Assembly: GCA_008933995.1 (NCBI GenBank)
Contig: WARS01000013.1
Coordinates: 1,914,721-1,978,720 of the forward strand
Source of the DNA: Datnioides undecimradiatus
Lineage: Eukaryota > Chordata > Actinopteri > Lobotiformes > Datnioididae
Length of the DNA: 64,000 nt
Direction: 5' to 3'
Numbering within the stretch: the stretch's first letter is position 1; the number at the start of each line of letters is the position of its first letter. Positions 39,501-51,281 of this stretch are shown piece after piece. The position numbers and the translations under genes were made by a program. Below the pieces are notes generated by a model. The model was not told where the DNA came from, searched no databases, and saw only the letters and a program-made list of their open reading frames with translations.

Positions 39501-41018
39501 TGCACAGAATGGCTCCCATCCCAGTTTTCCGGGTCTATCATTGACCTATTTGTGAAGCCTTTTCCCACTCTTTTCTCTGTATTCCCGCGTATAAAGCCGG
39601 ATAAAGTACTCCAGGTTATTTATCACTGTCATGCATCCGGTCTCGTTTTTGCAGTGGCTCGGTAAAGTTTATCTCAGCTGACATTTCTTTGCTGTTTTTG
39701 AGTAAAAAGGTCAGATCTCCTTCATTTCCGCTGCTTCCACTCTGTTTTTACAACTTACCAGCAACCTCCTTCACCAGGACAGCCTCGGGGAGGGCGAGAG
39801 GGGGGCTGCGGCCGCCGGCGTTCACAGCCACCACGCGGATCTTCAGGCGGTCACCGGTGGTCTGGTTCTTGATAACATAGCGGCAGGACTTCTGCAGATC
39901 CTCGTTGACTGCTTTCCAGTCCTCAGCTGAGTGGGAAACGACAGACACGTGCAGTTTACTGAGCTGCTGTTTATCTTGATATTAAACGATTAAAGCTGTG
40001 ATTATGAAGCGTGCTAGCTGTGAGAACTGCAGGCGGACTGAGAGGAGCAGATCTAATTCAGACCGAATTAACACATTAGAACACCAGACGCTGCCTCTTG
40101 TGCTGCTTTGTAATGGAAACAGAGTGATTATGTCTGACACAAATTTCCTAGTATGAGATATGAATTTGCTGTTCTGTGGCTAATCAGCGCGCCCTGCCTG
40201 CTAAATCAAGCCTACACTGAGCTGCGGCTGATATTAGCTTAGGGCTGTAAGTCTAAAAGCAGGACATCCAGCAGGAGCACAGCAGCTCCTGAAATGCCTC
40301 TTTCCTTGTAGGGAGAAGTTAGGTAGCTCATGATATAACTCTGCGAGTGACACTTCAGGAGCAGCTGCAACCGATACGGCTGACCCACATTAAAACAGCA
40401 ATTTAACAGGTTCCTCAGTGTATTTAAAACACATTTAAACATAAAAGATATAATTAGATATCAGACATATAGTGATACTCGTGCAAAAATGAAAATCGGT
40501 TGTGGAAGTTAAAGCTTTCAATATGATCTAAAAGGTCGTCTGACATTTTTGTAACGGTGTATTAATAATCCGACCCTCCCGTGCAGGCCACCTGGTCAGA
40601 AGCAGAGCAGGACTTACTTCCGTCCTTGCAGACTTCAATGGTGTATCCATCCAGACCGGATGGGCCGATGATCTCTGGCTGGCTCCAGATGATAGTAACT
40701 GAATTGTCATTCTTGTCTTCAACAAACAGATCCAGTGGGACGCTTGTGGGCTCTGCAGACGCCATGAAAACATTCAGTTATGCACAAAATCATCTAAGTC
40801 TGACATGATCAGTTGGGGCTCATAAGACGCGATGATGGAGTTCTTTATTTTAAGATGGTAAAAATCAAAAAACCACAAAAAAGTAGGATTGTATCACTCG
40901 AGAGATTCCTTCCTGAATAGAAGGTTACCTTTGGGTGGAGGTGGAGGAGGTGTGGGTGCTTTAGGCTCCTCCGGTGCAGGCGCTTCAGCAGCTTCAGCTA
41001 ATGTTAAACAGGCATTTG

Positions 41019-41052
<34 letters not shown>

Positions 41053-42760
41053 GGCAGCATGTGATGAGCAGAGCGATGCTTCAGCATCAAATAAAATGCA
41101 GTTTGTGTAGCTCGCAGCTCTCTGTCTCCCTCACTGGGAGCTCACAGCGCTCACACTGAATACTGTTTATCCAATTTGGCTCACATTCAAAAGAATCATC
41201 TGAGGTATTAAAGAGAGAGGAGTGAACATGTTCTGTTTCTGCAGGTTGGTTTACCATCAGCGGGTGCTTCGGAGTCAGCAGCGGGAGCAGCGTCCTCTGC
41301 AGCTGGAGCGGCGGCAGCTATTATTAAATGTTAGATATTATCAGTTAGAGCATTCAGCAGGTGGGACACGTCAGATGATGATATGTGTGTTGAGACTGCA
41401 AACTGTTGTGACGTGGTGTGATGGAGAAATCAGTTAGTAACGTTAGCTTTACCGTGAGTGGCTGGAGAAATCAAATATAACACATGACATGTATAAAATA
41501 TCTTTTGTGTCTGTCTCTGTTTATTGGTACCATCAGCGGGGGCCTCAGCAGCAGCAGCAGCTGGTGCTTCCTCTGCTGATATTAGGTGTTAGAAGATAAT
41601 CAGTGTGAGATATTAGTATAGCTGGCTTCACTGTAGGAGCCTCAAGTGTTAATAATAGGCTACGTCTTATTCAAGATCTCTGTTAATCCACTGATCTGGT
41701 CTGTTTTACCATCAGCAGGGGCCTCAGCTGCAGCGACGGGCGTTTCTTCTGTAGCGGGAGCAGCAGCTGATATTAGGGGTTAGAGGAGATCAGAACATTT
41801 TGAAAATATTACGTGACATTTTCAAAATGTTACGGAAGAGGTTAGATCTATCAAAAGAAGAAGGGAGAGGTTAAAGGGAGCAGAAGTGGAGATGCTCCTC
41901 GCAGGGTGTCATACCCTCAGCGGCTGGTTGATCTGCAGCAGCCTCATCAGTGGGAGCAGCTGATGTGGATACTAGACGCTGAAGTTATGAGAACCTTGGT
42001 AATGATGTTGGTAATATGCGTTATACATCAGTTGTGTAAAGCAGTGTTTTAGGGTAACTTATTTAGGCGCGTCAGTCTGCTCTTAGGGCATCACGGTGGC
42101 GCTTCCACCGATGTATAAAAGCGCATATTAGCAAGGACTGCACGTGTTAACGTCACACAGGTTTGGGAAGGAAGGCATCGCGCCGCTGAAGCGCAGAAGC
42201 GCAAGGGTTTGATTTCCAGCGGCTCTTAGAAACGAGGTAGACAGCGACTGTAAGAGTTCAAGCAGGCGGTAGATGCAGTAACCATGCAGTTTACCCTTTT
42301 TTGTTACCTTATCCACGCACATTTACCAAGAGCGCGCGCAACCGCTCGCGCGTAAAGGTTACCGCGTGCTTACCACGGGTTGAGCGGACTGCTTTGGCTT
42401 TAATTAAAAGGTTAAGCAACTAATCCACGGCTCATCGGCGGAGACAAACACTGACGGAGGACTGTATTCTGCACATTGGACGGTAACTCGTGGCTGTCAC
42501 GCCGCTGCGCTCGGTGCATTACCATCTGCGGGTGGAGGGGTGGGAGGTTTGGGCTCCTCAGCTGGCGGGGCGGCAGCGGCTTCTCCCTCGGCAGGAGCTG
42601 CCTCAGCAGGTGCAGCTTCGCCCTCAGCGGGGGCCGGGGCGGCCTCAGCTGGGGCAGGCTCCGGGGCGGGTTCAGGAGCCGGCTCTGGAGCCTTCGCCTC
42701 CTCCTTCTTGGCTGGTTCTTTCTTAGCCGCCTTCTTGATTGGGGCAGGCTTGGACGGCAT
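33586..42760 (-). CDS. mybph: Myosin-binding protein H, complete (15 coding exons, 586 aa)
   Basis: A sarcomeric thick-filament protein related to MyBP-C. Coding exons in transcript order: 42523-42760, 41915-41959, 41710-41766, 41531-41575, 41255-41317, 40929-40997, 40618-40752, 39759-39926, 36901-36989, 36615-36810, 36347-36486, 35429-35588, 34877-35013, 33740-33926, 33586-33617. The phases join into 587 codons ending TAG. The order is a Lys-rich head and Ala/Pro-rich tail (1-172), FN3 (about 174-272), Ig (274-368), FN3 (369-468), Ig (469-576) and a short acidic/basic tail. Hallmarks are [45 protein letters not shown] and [18 protein letters not shown], all near-identical to human MYBPH (477 aa). 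The extra length is all N-terminal. The ATG has A at -3 and an in-frame TAA 18 nt upstream. Confidence 0.95.
36990..39758 (-). other. Largest mybph intron (about 2.8 kb)
   Basis: Lies between the first FN3 and the first Ig exons. It is flanked by GTAAGT at 39753-39758 and TAG at 36990-36991. It contains a pyrimidine-rich CACCACC stretch at about 38430-38510 and no further exon that joins in frame. Confidence 0.6.
40929..41959 (-). repeat. mybph: Tandem Ala/Pro-rich mini-exons of mybph
   Basis: Five small exons (41915-41959, 41710-41766, 41531-41575, 41255-41317, 40929-40997; 45, 57, 45, 63 and 69 nt) are all phase 1-1. Three units share both exon and intron sequence: the exon ends APAD-G, followed by a donor region reading TACCATCAGC on the plus strand, and the acceptor side reads GCTGATATTAG or similar. 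The first exon (to 42523) ends in the same PAD-G pattern. Similar introns as well as exons indicate tandem duplication of an exon-plus-intron unit. Any mini-exon can be skipped without changing frame. Confidence 0.8.
41020..41052 (+). repeat. (TTA)n microsatellite in a mybph intron
   Basis: Eleven TTA units, ending about 22 bases from the acceptor of mini-exon 40929-40997, seen directly. Confidence 0.9.
42523..42760 (-). other. mybph: mybph first coding exon: Lys-rich head and PAPE-repeat tail
   Basis: Encodes residues 1-79. A basic head ([20 protein letters not shown]) is followed by [17 protein letters not shown] and PAEGEAA-type repeats. The GC content is far above the surrounding introns. 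The composition resembles the Lys-headed Ala/Pro extension of muscle essential light chains, which contacts actin; this resemblance is compositional only. Confidence 0.85.
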
Positions 42761-42842
42761 GTTGGAGGTTGTAGCTTATTCCCAACTCGTTAAAGTCCGT
42801 AAAAACTGGATCCAATGCCACTTTTCCTGCGGGGGTGGAAAG

Positions 42843-42850
42843 CTTATATA
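42843..42850 (-). promoter_or_regulatory. mybph: TATA box of mybph
   Basis: Reads TATATAAG on the minus strand within CTCTATATAAGC, 83 to 90 bases upstream of the ATG. This would place the transcription start near 42815-42822 and give a 5' UTR of about 55-60 nt. A GC/CACC-type box (GGGGGCGGTG on the minus strand, near 42870-42880) and an AP-1-type TGACTCA (42916-42922) lie just upstream. A strong TATA box suits a highly expressed muscle gene. Confidence 0.7.
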
Positions 42851-43016
42851 GAGCCCGGCAGGTTCAGGCACCGCCCCCTAATGAACTCCGTGTAATAGAC
42901 ACCGGGCACCATGTATGACTCAGACCACCATGTCTGTTTGTCTCACTCATCAACGCGCAGTGTGCATCATTAAATGTTCCACTGCATCGATTACAGCCTC
43001 ATTAAATGAGAGCATA

Positions 43017-43029
43017 TAAAAATAAAATC
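43017..43029. promoter_or_regulatory. Near-consensus MEF2-type A/T element upstream of mybph
   Basis: TATAAAAATAAAA differs by one base from the MEF2 consensus YTAWWWWTAR. It lies about 200 bases upstream of the predicted mybph start. It is suggestive only, as such A/T runs are common here. Confidence 0.25.
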
Positions 43030-43164
43030 TATACGGGACAACACGAGCGAGTTATGGACACATCTCTGCGGATTCCTCATAACCATTTAAAGCAAATGCA
43101 TCACTATATCATATATATGGTCACATTGACACACAAGAAGCAACAGAGTAAATATAACATGTAT

Positions 43165-43170
43165 TTTATT
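43165..43170 (-). terminator. nav1: Candidate distal polyadenylation signal AATAAA for nav1
   Basis: Minus-strand AATAAA 3.5 kb after the nav1 stop and about 320 bases before the mybph TATA box. It is the natural limit for nav1 transcription, but unproven. Confidence 0.4.
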
Positions 43171-46100
43171 GATTCCAACAACCAGTGATAGGTGGATGAA
43201 AGCCTTCACAAGCATGCCTTATCCATGTATTGGACCCAACTCTGAAGAAATATACCTTTCTCTCATGGATGATTTAACCCCCCCCGAGTGCCCCCTTCCT
43301 CAATGATTGTTGCCGCATCCAGAATGCTGACCTATTTACAATCTTTACAATGATGTCCTGTACAAAATAGAGAAATTAAGTTTTACAAAGGATTCTTTAG
43401 AAAAGAAAAGAAATATCAAATATCTGCGTATTAAAAAGGAAAACATTTCCCCAGAATGATTTTCCTAAACAATACAGTAATGTTAACGGTTTTTTTTCTC
43501 ATCACACAGCAAGTTTACATGCATTTACAACACTTAGAAACCCTTAACATTTGCACGTCAGTGACATTAGATACCGCATAACATTTTTTTAGTTTAGTCT
43601 TAGTTTAGTCCACAACAAGCTTCGCAAAAATGACTATTCAGCAACCTGTAATGGCCTAAGATATCAGATTCATCTCTTTTATCTGGTTTCACTAAAATCA
43701 AATATGCCAGCAGTGAAGTGCTGTTTCTCACCATCTATGACAGGCTCATCTTTTTTTTTTTTTTTAGCTTTTTTCAGTTTGTTTATCGTCATTCGACCAT
43801 TTACAAGTCCGGTTTATGGCACTTTGGCTGCCATGCGTAAGGACAACACACATGAAACCGCTTCATTCCTTTAACTACATCTAGTAACCCTGTTCTCTGC
43901 TCCACGCCAAACAAATCCTCCTCTCTTTAAGGCTTTTGTTTCCTGAAACAAGCGTCCACTGTTCACCTGCGATGCAGTTTGGTCCCGATTAAGAACTCAA
44001 AGACAGAGCAGATGAAAACACGCCACGACTTTTGGCTCATGGAGTTCAGACATTTGCTGATTGCCAACACCAGTAGAAGTTGCTGCATAGTCCCGGGTAC
44101 ACTAGTAAGCAAAACACAAATCACGGCTACTACAGCGCAACAGGCACAACAACCAGTGGATGAGATGAGAAGCTCGAGCTGATGGATTCTGTTAACCTGC
44201 AGAAACAGACCAGGGTGGGGGTTGTTGACACTGTCTAATACCTGACATATTTACAGCAGCTGGAATTAGTTTCAATCAGCACGTGACTAACAGGAGCGTC
44301 ACTGGTCATTTGTCATCTTTTTGCTCTTTCATGTTTTGGGGTTTGTTTGGTTTTTTTTTGGTTTCCAGGTGACCAATCAGAGCTGCGGATTAGCTTGACG
44401 TTTCTGTTACCGGCCTTGCGCAAAAGAGCGCAAGAACGCCGCGACGAGCAACTCAGGCTTTTTTTTTTTTTTCTGAGAACGTTAAACTTCCTTATGTCGA
44501 GCTGTCATTGAAGTGGTCTGACATTCATTTGCAGGGTCGTATGTACATGCGAAGTTCGGCCTGAGCACCTGAACGATGACACAGCTTGATGAACGACGAA
44601 CAGATGAGTCATTTCCACGCCACCTGTACTTGAACAGCGTGCTTTGTCGGTCATTTCCTCCATCAGGGCTTCTTTACAAAAAAACCTACACAAAGTTCCA
44701 TAAAAAGTGTTTCAGTCGTTTGCTTCTTGTTCTCCCTTTAGAACAGTCCCCCCCCCAATAATCACTTTAAAACTGCGTCGTGTACCCAAAGTGTTCTGAA
44801 ATACCGTACGACATCAACATGGTACGACGTCTCACATGACTTCACTGTCTCTACGTAATGTCTTCAACACTTCTTCAACAACACGTCCTAAAAAATATCA
44901 GAGATGATCTTCTAGATCTGGTTTCTTTACGCTTTTCTTTTTTGTTTTCCCCAACAGCACAAAACTCTTTGCTAACCTACCCCGAAAAGTCTACATGGTC
45001 TTTATTCAAAACACCAAAAAAAAAAAAAACGAATCTTGGGACACTGTTCGAAAAGCACCGTACACACCTAAATGATGCCAAGAAGCGCGAGTGACGTTGA
45101 GAAGGAGATGTTTTTAAAATCCTGTCCGTGAAGCGCGTGAAATGCTGCAGGTGAAATGGGCATAGGTAGCTTTAAAGTCACTCTACTCAGCCATTGTTAA
45201 AAGTGTTTTGCAGTTTTGAGCTTTTGCGATAAGGCTTCTTTTAAAAGCACCTACGAGATGTCGGATACTGTTAAACGGTGGATTTATAAGTGTTTTCTAT
45301 ACATTCATAGTTGAACTTAAACCCCTAACTTGACAGTCAATATGCGCGATTAAAATACAGTATTTGGTTCAGTATAATTAGATATTTGCACCAACTTATA
45401 TAGATAAAATAACTGCGATGTAGCCTGATTGTATGTACATAATATATACAATAACTACTCTGACTATGTGGGAAAGATTTGAAACAAATGTAGTCTTTCC
45501 TGGATAAATGTTATAGAAAAAGAAAAGATCTGAATTGGATTCAATAGAATTTGCTCAATCTGTTTAACCAGAGGGTGTTTCGTTATGCTGCATTATCCCT
45601 GTGTGTCTAATACCTGATATATATGGCGACATTGGTAACACTGCTTGTTGGACGTAGAGCAGTTCCTAAAACTAGATTAAGTGCTCGGAAAGTACGGAAA
45701 AGACGGTCCTGTGCAGCGGCAAAGTGACAAACTCACATCACCGGTAAATAAGTTTGGTTTTATGTAAAAGAGTATGACAGCAAGTTGATCTTTGCTCAGC
45801 TTATAAGCCGTAAAAATGATAAAGACGATGTACAAATACACAAAAACCTTTGCTGAGAATTTGTCTTGTAGTATTTTAGCATTCTGTGTTGTTACAAAAG
45901 AGCTGATGAGCTGAAATAAACAACGAAGACATTTGAGGAAATCATTTCTGAGCATCGTGGCTGGGATGATGTTGATGAAAGCACCAGTGTACTCTGTTGA
46001 AGTTGAGCTGACATTGATATCTTTGTTTCTTAAGGCATTTGATTTGTTTTCACCTGCTCGGGTTGTAAAGTTCACGATTGCATATGTAGAAGATTGTAGA

Positions 46101-46668
46101 AGATTTGGCCTTCACACACTTTTACAGTAGATATGTACCGAAGAACTTTGCGATAAACAGTAGCATCTGCCATGCTGTCATACTCTTTTCCAAAAAAAAA
46201 TAATGAGTTGCACCACAGTTGAGAAGAGCTCCCGTTGACAAGCGCTCCGAATCCCATGATGCACCTGAGCACAAAACGGGATGGAGCGTGTGAGCTGTTT
46301 GCAGAAATCACCTGAAGTCGAAGTGCTGAGACGATGAGTTTCATAGTGATCTATTAGCACCGGTCTAAGAGTACTGAGGGCTGACGTGGTGGTAAAGGGA
46401 TGAGAACTGAAGCCGGTCAAACACGTAAAGCGATTAAATCTATTTTCATTCAACGCTTGGAACAGTCTTTTGGAAATACTGCCTGTATTGTGACGTGTAA
46501 TTACCCAGCTACACTTTTAACCTACTGCGGGAATGACGGTTTAAATCACCCTACAACCATTTCCGAGGGCTCACTTGTTCCTGAATGTGCACTGCATCAT
46601 CACAGTGGACGAAAGAAATAAAGTAAAGTAACGTCTGAAGTGCTGAGTGTTGGGTGTGAGCTCTGTGT
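43165..46668 (-). other. nav1: Probable nav1 3' UTR (about 3.5 kb)
   Basis: This stretch follows the nav1 stop codon on the minus strand and has no coding exon, no obvious transposon and moderate AT richness. Human NAV1 also has a long 3' UTR. Three minus-strand Pumilio-type UGUANAUA elements occur (45443-45450, 44248-44255, 43333-43340). Poly-T runs at 43751-43766 and 44459-44472 would be poly-A in the transcript. The last AATAAA before the mybph promoter is at 43165-43170. Confidence 0.5.
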
Positions 46669-49600
46669 TCAAAGTTTAGGCAGGCTAGGGTCTTCTTTGT
46701 CTGGGGATTCAATGTAATTGGCGGCCTCCTGAAGTTTCAAGAGCATTGCCATCTATAACAAAGAAGAGAGAGTCGAGACGTCAGCAACACTGATGGATTC
46801 ATTTCAAAGCCTGACAAGAATCAGAGGAGAAGGCCACGGAGTGATGTTTTCTCACCAGTGGGTCAGATTCCATGGAGCTGGGTGGAGTCTCCTTGTGAGG
46901 CCGCTCTTCCAAGGACTGACCGGGGCTGCTGGAGCTGATGCTGGGGGGAGGGAGGTGGAACAGCTTTGCCTGGTCCTGCTGGGCGGACGGCCAAGGCAGG
47001 GTGCCCCTCACCCACTCCACTGGGTCCTCCCATACAGCCTTCTGGCCGTGGACCTGAAGCGCCACAACGTGCAAGTTACAGTGAAATGAAATAATTCAAT
47101 GATAATTCCTGTGAAAGGGAAGCCACGAGGGCGAGTGAGGAGCAATCTAAAGCAAGCTGGAGACGGTTCTCTGCGTTTGTTGGCTCTGTTTCTCACCTTG
47201 ATGCCGTCCTTGGCGCCCTCTTGCAGGTACGGGATAATAGAGTGGTTCCAAAGGTCGATGAACCACGATCGAAACTCATCCACCGTGACCGGACAGGATA
47301 GGAAAAAGCACGGGCCTGGAGACACGAGAGGACGAAGAAGAACATTAAAGGACAGACAAATAAAGTTCTGACAAAATAAAAATGCCAGCGTCTTCAGCCC
47401 TCAAGTCCCCATCTGTGTTCCACACCGATGAGGAAGTCCGACGTGCTGTGCTTCTCCAGGAAGGTGTGCAGATGATACCACAGTTTGGGCACCCAGTCCA
47501 GCACCCTGATCAGGTCCTCATTGGTCAAACTTCTCTCATCCTCGGACTCCATCAGCTTCCTGTGCAAGTAGCGCACCAGGAAGCCGTTGGCTGGCTCCAC
47601 GTTGTTGGAGAAAGTCACCATCCTGAGATAATAAGATGCAAATATATAAGTGTGGACATGCGTGGCCAGATTGTTAGCATTATAAAGATGAGATACTGGA
47701 TTGAGACTTGAGGATTTGCTGTCGATGCTGCTGTGGCATCAGTTAAATCAGAACTAGAGAGTATGAAAGAAGAGCAAAGAACGCCACTGAGGGCTTTTCT
47801 TCATGGAGATGTCACTTTTGATCTTCTCCCCACTGGCTTCAGCGAGTACACTCCCACTGTTTTATATGGATTTGCTGATCTGATTGGTGGAAGTTAGCTT
47901 GTAATAAACACTCATTGACAGATGGTCCATCCAAGCACCTGCCAAGTATCTTTTGAGAGTGCCTGCCGTTTTCCAAACAGCTTCCAATGACGACTCCCCC
48001 AGATGGTTCGGTGTAACAAACCATCTGGTGCATCAGGTTATTAGCCATTACAAAGTAAAGGCTTATTAAAACTTATTTAAATCAATTATTGGTACTGATG
48101 GCGCTGAGTGAAAGCAAACTTTTATTGAGCCAGATTCCATACAAACACATGAAGTCACGCTTTACTATCGACCTGCTTTGAGCTTTATGTTGTTATTGTA
48201 TTGACCTGTTTACTCCACAGTGAGCCTTTAGTCTAACTCTCAGTGTAATCAGGACTAATTCAGCCACAACACTTCAGGAGATACCGCAGGAGAAGAAAAC
48301 AGTTCTGCGGCCGATCGCTTGAACCAACCTGAAGCTGAGATGGAGGCCGTGGTTGGCTGTCATCTTCACTGGCTGATTGCTCGTCCCAATAATGTAAGGA
48401 CTGCGGGAACAACACCGCGTGTTAGTTTACACTGAACCGTCACATAAATGCTGTCGCGGATGGTTTCGCTCTGCGTGTGTGGAGCTTACCATTTGTGATA
48501 TTTGCAGGTGAGAGCACCGTTGACAAGCTCGCTGATGGAAACCGGATCGTGGATATCATCCAGAATGACTACCAGCGGGATTTCTGACGCGCCGGTTTCC
48601 CGATCGATTTGGTTGGCCAGGTTGGAGAGATAAAGCTGCAGATCCTGAGGAGCGAGAGAGAGGGAGACCGGAGCTGACAACGTGACACACCGAATAATCT
48701 GCTCCTGAGCAGATTCGTGCAGAGAATGCATTTCTGTCACCTTGCATGACTGGCGGTGCATGTTGAAAGTGACCACGATGCCGTCGGAGACTTCGCGGGC
48801 GCTGCGGTCCACCAGGTACTCGGCCAGCCGGGAGGCGAGGTAGCTCTTCCCCGTCCCGCTGGGCCCAGACATGATGAGACGGCGGTGTTTGAGTAGCAGA
48901 CTGATGTAGTGCTGCATCATGGGCTTGGGAATGAGGGTTTCGAATACCAGGCTGTCCACGCACCTCTCCTTCAAACCTGAGCATAGTGAGGGGAAAGTGA
49001 GAATGGACTGTGGTGTAATAAACAATGAAGCTGATGAGTATCTGCTAATTACCCTGCACGGCAAATAGAATCGGTGATAAACTGCGATGCCTGATATTTA
49101 AGCGCTTGTTAAGACTGCAATATGACTATACATTACAAAACAGGACGGGCCCGAGCACGAAGACGTTGTGGAAACAGATTTATATCACCTCACATGGAGT
49201 TCAAGCATTTTGCTCTTAAAATAACTTTGCATCAAGTGTAGGGCAGCCTGCGCAGGCCCCCTCCCCGGCAGCCTGCACAAGTCTAATGTTCCCGCCCTCA
49301 CATCTATGGGGCCCGTGTGTCTGAGGCTGTTCGACCAGCTGGGCCTGGCTGCGCTGGGATCGTGTTACCCACAGTCCCGCCTGGGCTGCCGCTGCCTTCC
49401 CAGCTCTCCCAGCACTTCGCTCCTTGCATTCCTGCATGCAAAAGGTGCGGAGGGGTCGACGACCGGAGCAGAACCTCGCCTCTCCTCGCTGATCACAGCT
49501 CCGGTTTAGGATCGCTGATGGCCTCCACATATGTGCAACTCGCAAACCAAAACACTGCTGTTACAGGAATATAATGTACACTCAGCAGCTTCTTTATTAT

Positions 49601-51281
49601 AATCTAATGTCCAACACAGCAGCTCTGCTATCAGTTCTGCTTTAGTAAAGTGTATATTAAGTATATATAAAGTTCATTGTCATAAAAGGTCATAATTCCA
49701 CTTAATTACTGAGGTCAGAGTGTGCGGTGGTGTTATGGACAACATTATACTGAGAGGTGTTTCTAACATTCTCTAATATGTCTGTAAATGAGGTGGCTGA
49801 AATATTAGGAACACCTCTCACCTCAATCTCCTTTAATAAAGATGTAGTTGAATTAATTAATAATGCTATTCATTTCATAAACCTGTGATCAGTAATTTAA
49901 GGATAATTCATAATGTGTTTGTATGATTTAGCTGCTGGGAACAGAACGTAATGCTGCCCTGATGAGTTCATCGGCTGCCACGGGGTTGTGTGAGTTTGTG
50001 TTTTGGATCGATGACGAGGACGGCTCATAGCTCAATGTAACTGGATACGCGTCGGACGTAAAGAAGAGTTGTAAAGCAGAAATAAGCAGCAGTGGATCAA
50101 ACAGTGATAGAGACAGACAGGCCCAAACGCGTCGCTGTGACGAGCGGGCAGACATGAGGATTTGCACTCGGTCGGACTCGGATCAAACCGTTAAACTTCT
50201 CAGATAAACACCTCACATCACAGCAAAAGCAAAAGATCATCTTGTGCTGCGCAGGAGGTGTTTGTCCTCCTTCAGCCTGAATCCGTACGGAAGCAGCACC
50301 GATCTTAAACCTGATGTGATTTTATACGTCGCATCTCTCCACAGACCTTTCAGAGCCACCGTGATTCCACCGGGGCCTCTGGACATGCAGCGCGAGGGCT
50401 GGGTCTCCGGAGCCTCACCGCCCAGCACTCTCTTAATGTGGCCCATGCTGTAACTGTAGATGGAGTCTGTAGACAGGCCCAGGCTGGAGGTGGGGTCAAC
50501 CTTCGCTATGTACACCTGGAATAAACGGGACAGGAAAATAGGGAAGTGTGGAAATCAGTTTGAATAGATTTAGTTTGTGCAGACAAACAGCGCCCCTGGT
50601 GGTGATTCAGAAACAACTTCTGATTCCTTTTGTCAGGCCTGAAAGTAAACGATCTGTAGATGGGGGTTACGAGCCCCTGCTCAGGAGCACTTTGGTTTTA
50701 CTGGCCAGTGACATACTACAAATGATTACGTTGTCAAGTGACCTGCCAGACTGCTTCAGTAAATTCAAATACCTCTTTTATTAAGTTTGTCTATAAAACC
50801 AGAAGTTCAAAGCGACTCCAGAAGCTATTTCTGTGCCTTAGTTTCCACCAACGTGCGGCGGTTGAACTCTGAGGAGCTAAATTTAATGCGGCAGCTGAAT
50901 CACGGATGAGAACGCGCTTGATGTTAACTGTACATTCAGTCCCAGGACAGGTCACTCTGAATGAAGCTGTCGAAAGGTGGCGACTCACCTTGAAGGCCTG
51001 GCTGACAGCTGAGTCCAGCATGGGCCAGTCCATCCTGCCATTCACCCTGACTGTGCCGACGAAGAAATCCTGCTGCTTGACCTCCTGTTGGCGCAAAGTG
51101 GAACAAAGCAGGTGACGCCAGGGTTTTTAAGGTCGCCTTTACCCGTCTGAAGAACGTCTAATGGCAAACGGCACACTCACGTCTTTGAAGACACGCAAGT
51201 CTGCGACACACACCACCACCCGGACACGGTGATCGTCTCGCTGCGAGGACAGGCTGAGAGAATCTGCAGAGAGGACGTCTG
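46669..51281 (-). other. nav1: nav1 exons encoding the AAA+ ATPase domain and C-terminus
   Basis: Exons: 51181-51281, 50989-51084, 50347-50515, 48741-48976, 48490-48644, 48329-48400, 47426-47622, 47197-47315, 46856-47053, 46669-46752. Walker A is GPSGTGKS (48843-48866) and Walker B is LVVILDD (48555-48575). Other conserved blocks are FETLIPKPMMQHYISLLLKH, DLQLYLSNLANQIDRETG, ISELVNGALTCKYHK, TFSNNVEPANGFLVRYL, WVPKLWYHLHTFLEKHSTSD and WNHSIIPYLQEGAKDGIK. All catalytic landmarks are intact, so the domain is probably functional. Confidence 0.95.

Noticed and set aside
42085-42235. CACGGTGGCGC followed later by GGGTTTGATTTCC, reminiscent of a tRNA-derived fish SINE
   Set aside because: The matches are short, the spacing is wrong and no tRNA-like A box or tail could be followed.
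42540-42851. Long plus-strand open frame rich in Ala, Ser and Gly
   Set aside because: It is the antisense of the GC-rich first coding exon of mybph and its promoter; high GC removes stop codons on both strands.
49216-49574. GC-rich overlapping frames on both strands in a nav1 intron
   Set aside because: No homology recognised and no in-phase splice sites; treated as a GC-rich intronic stretch only.
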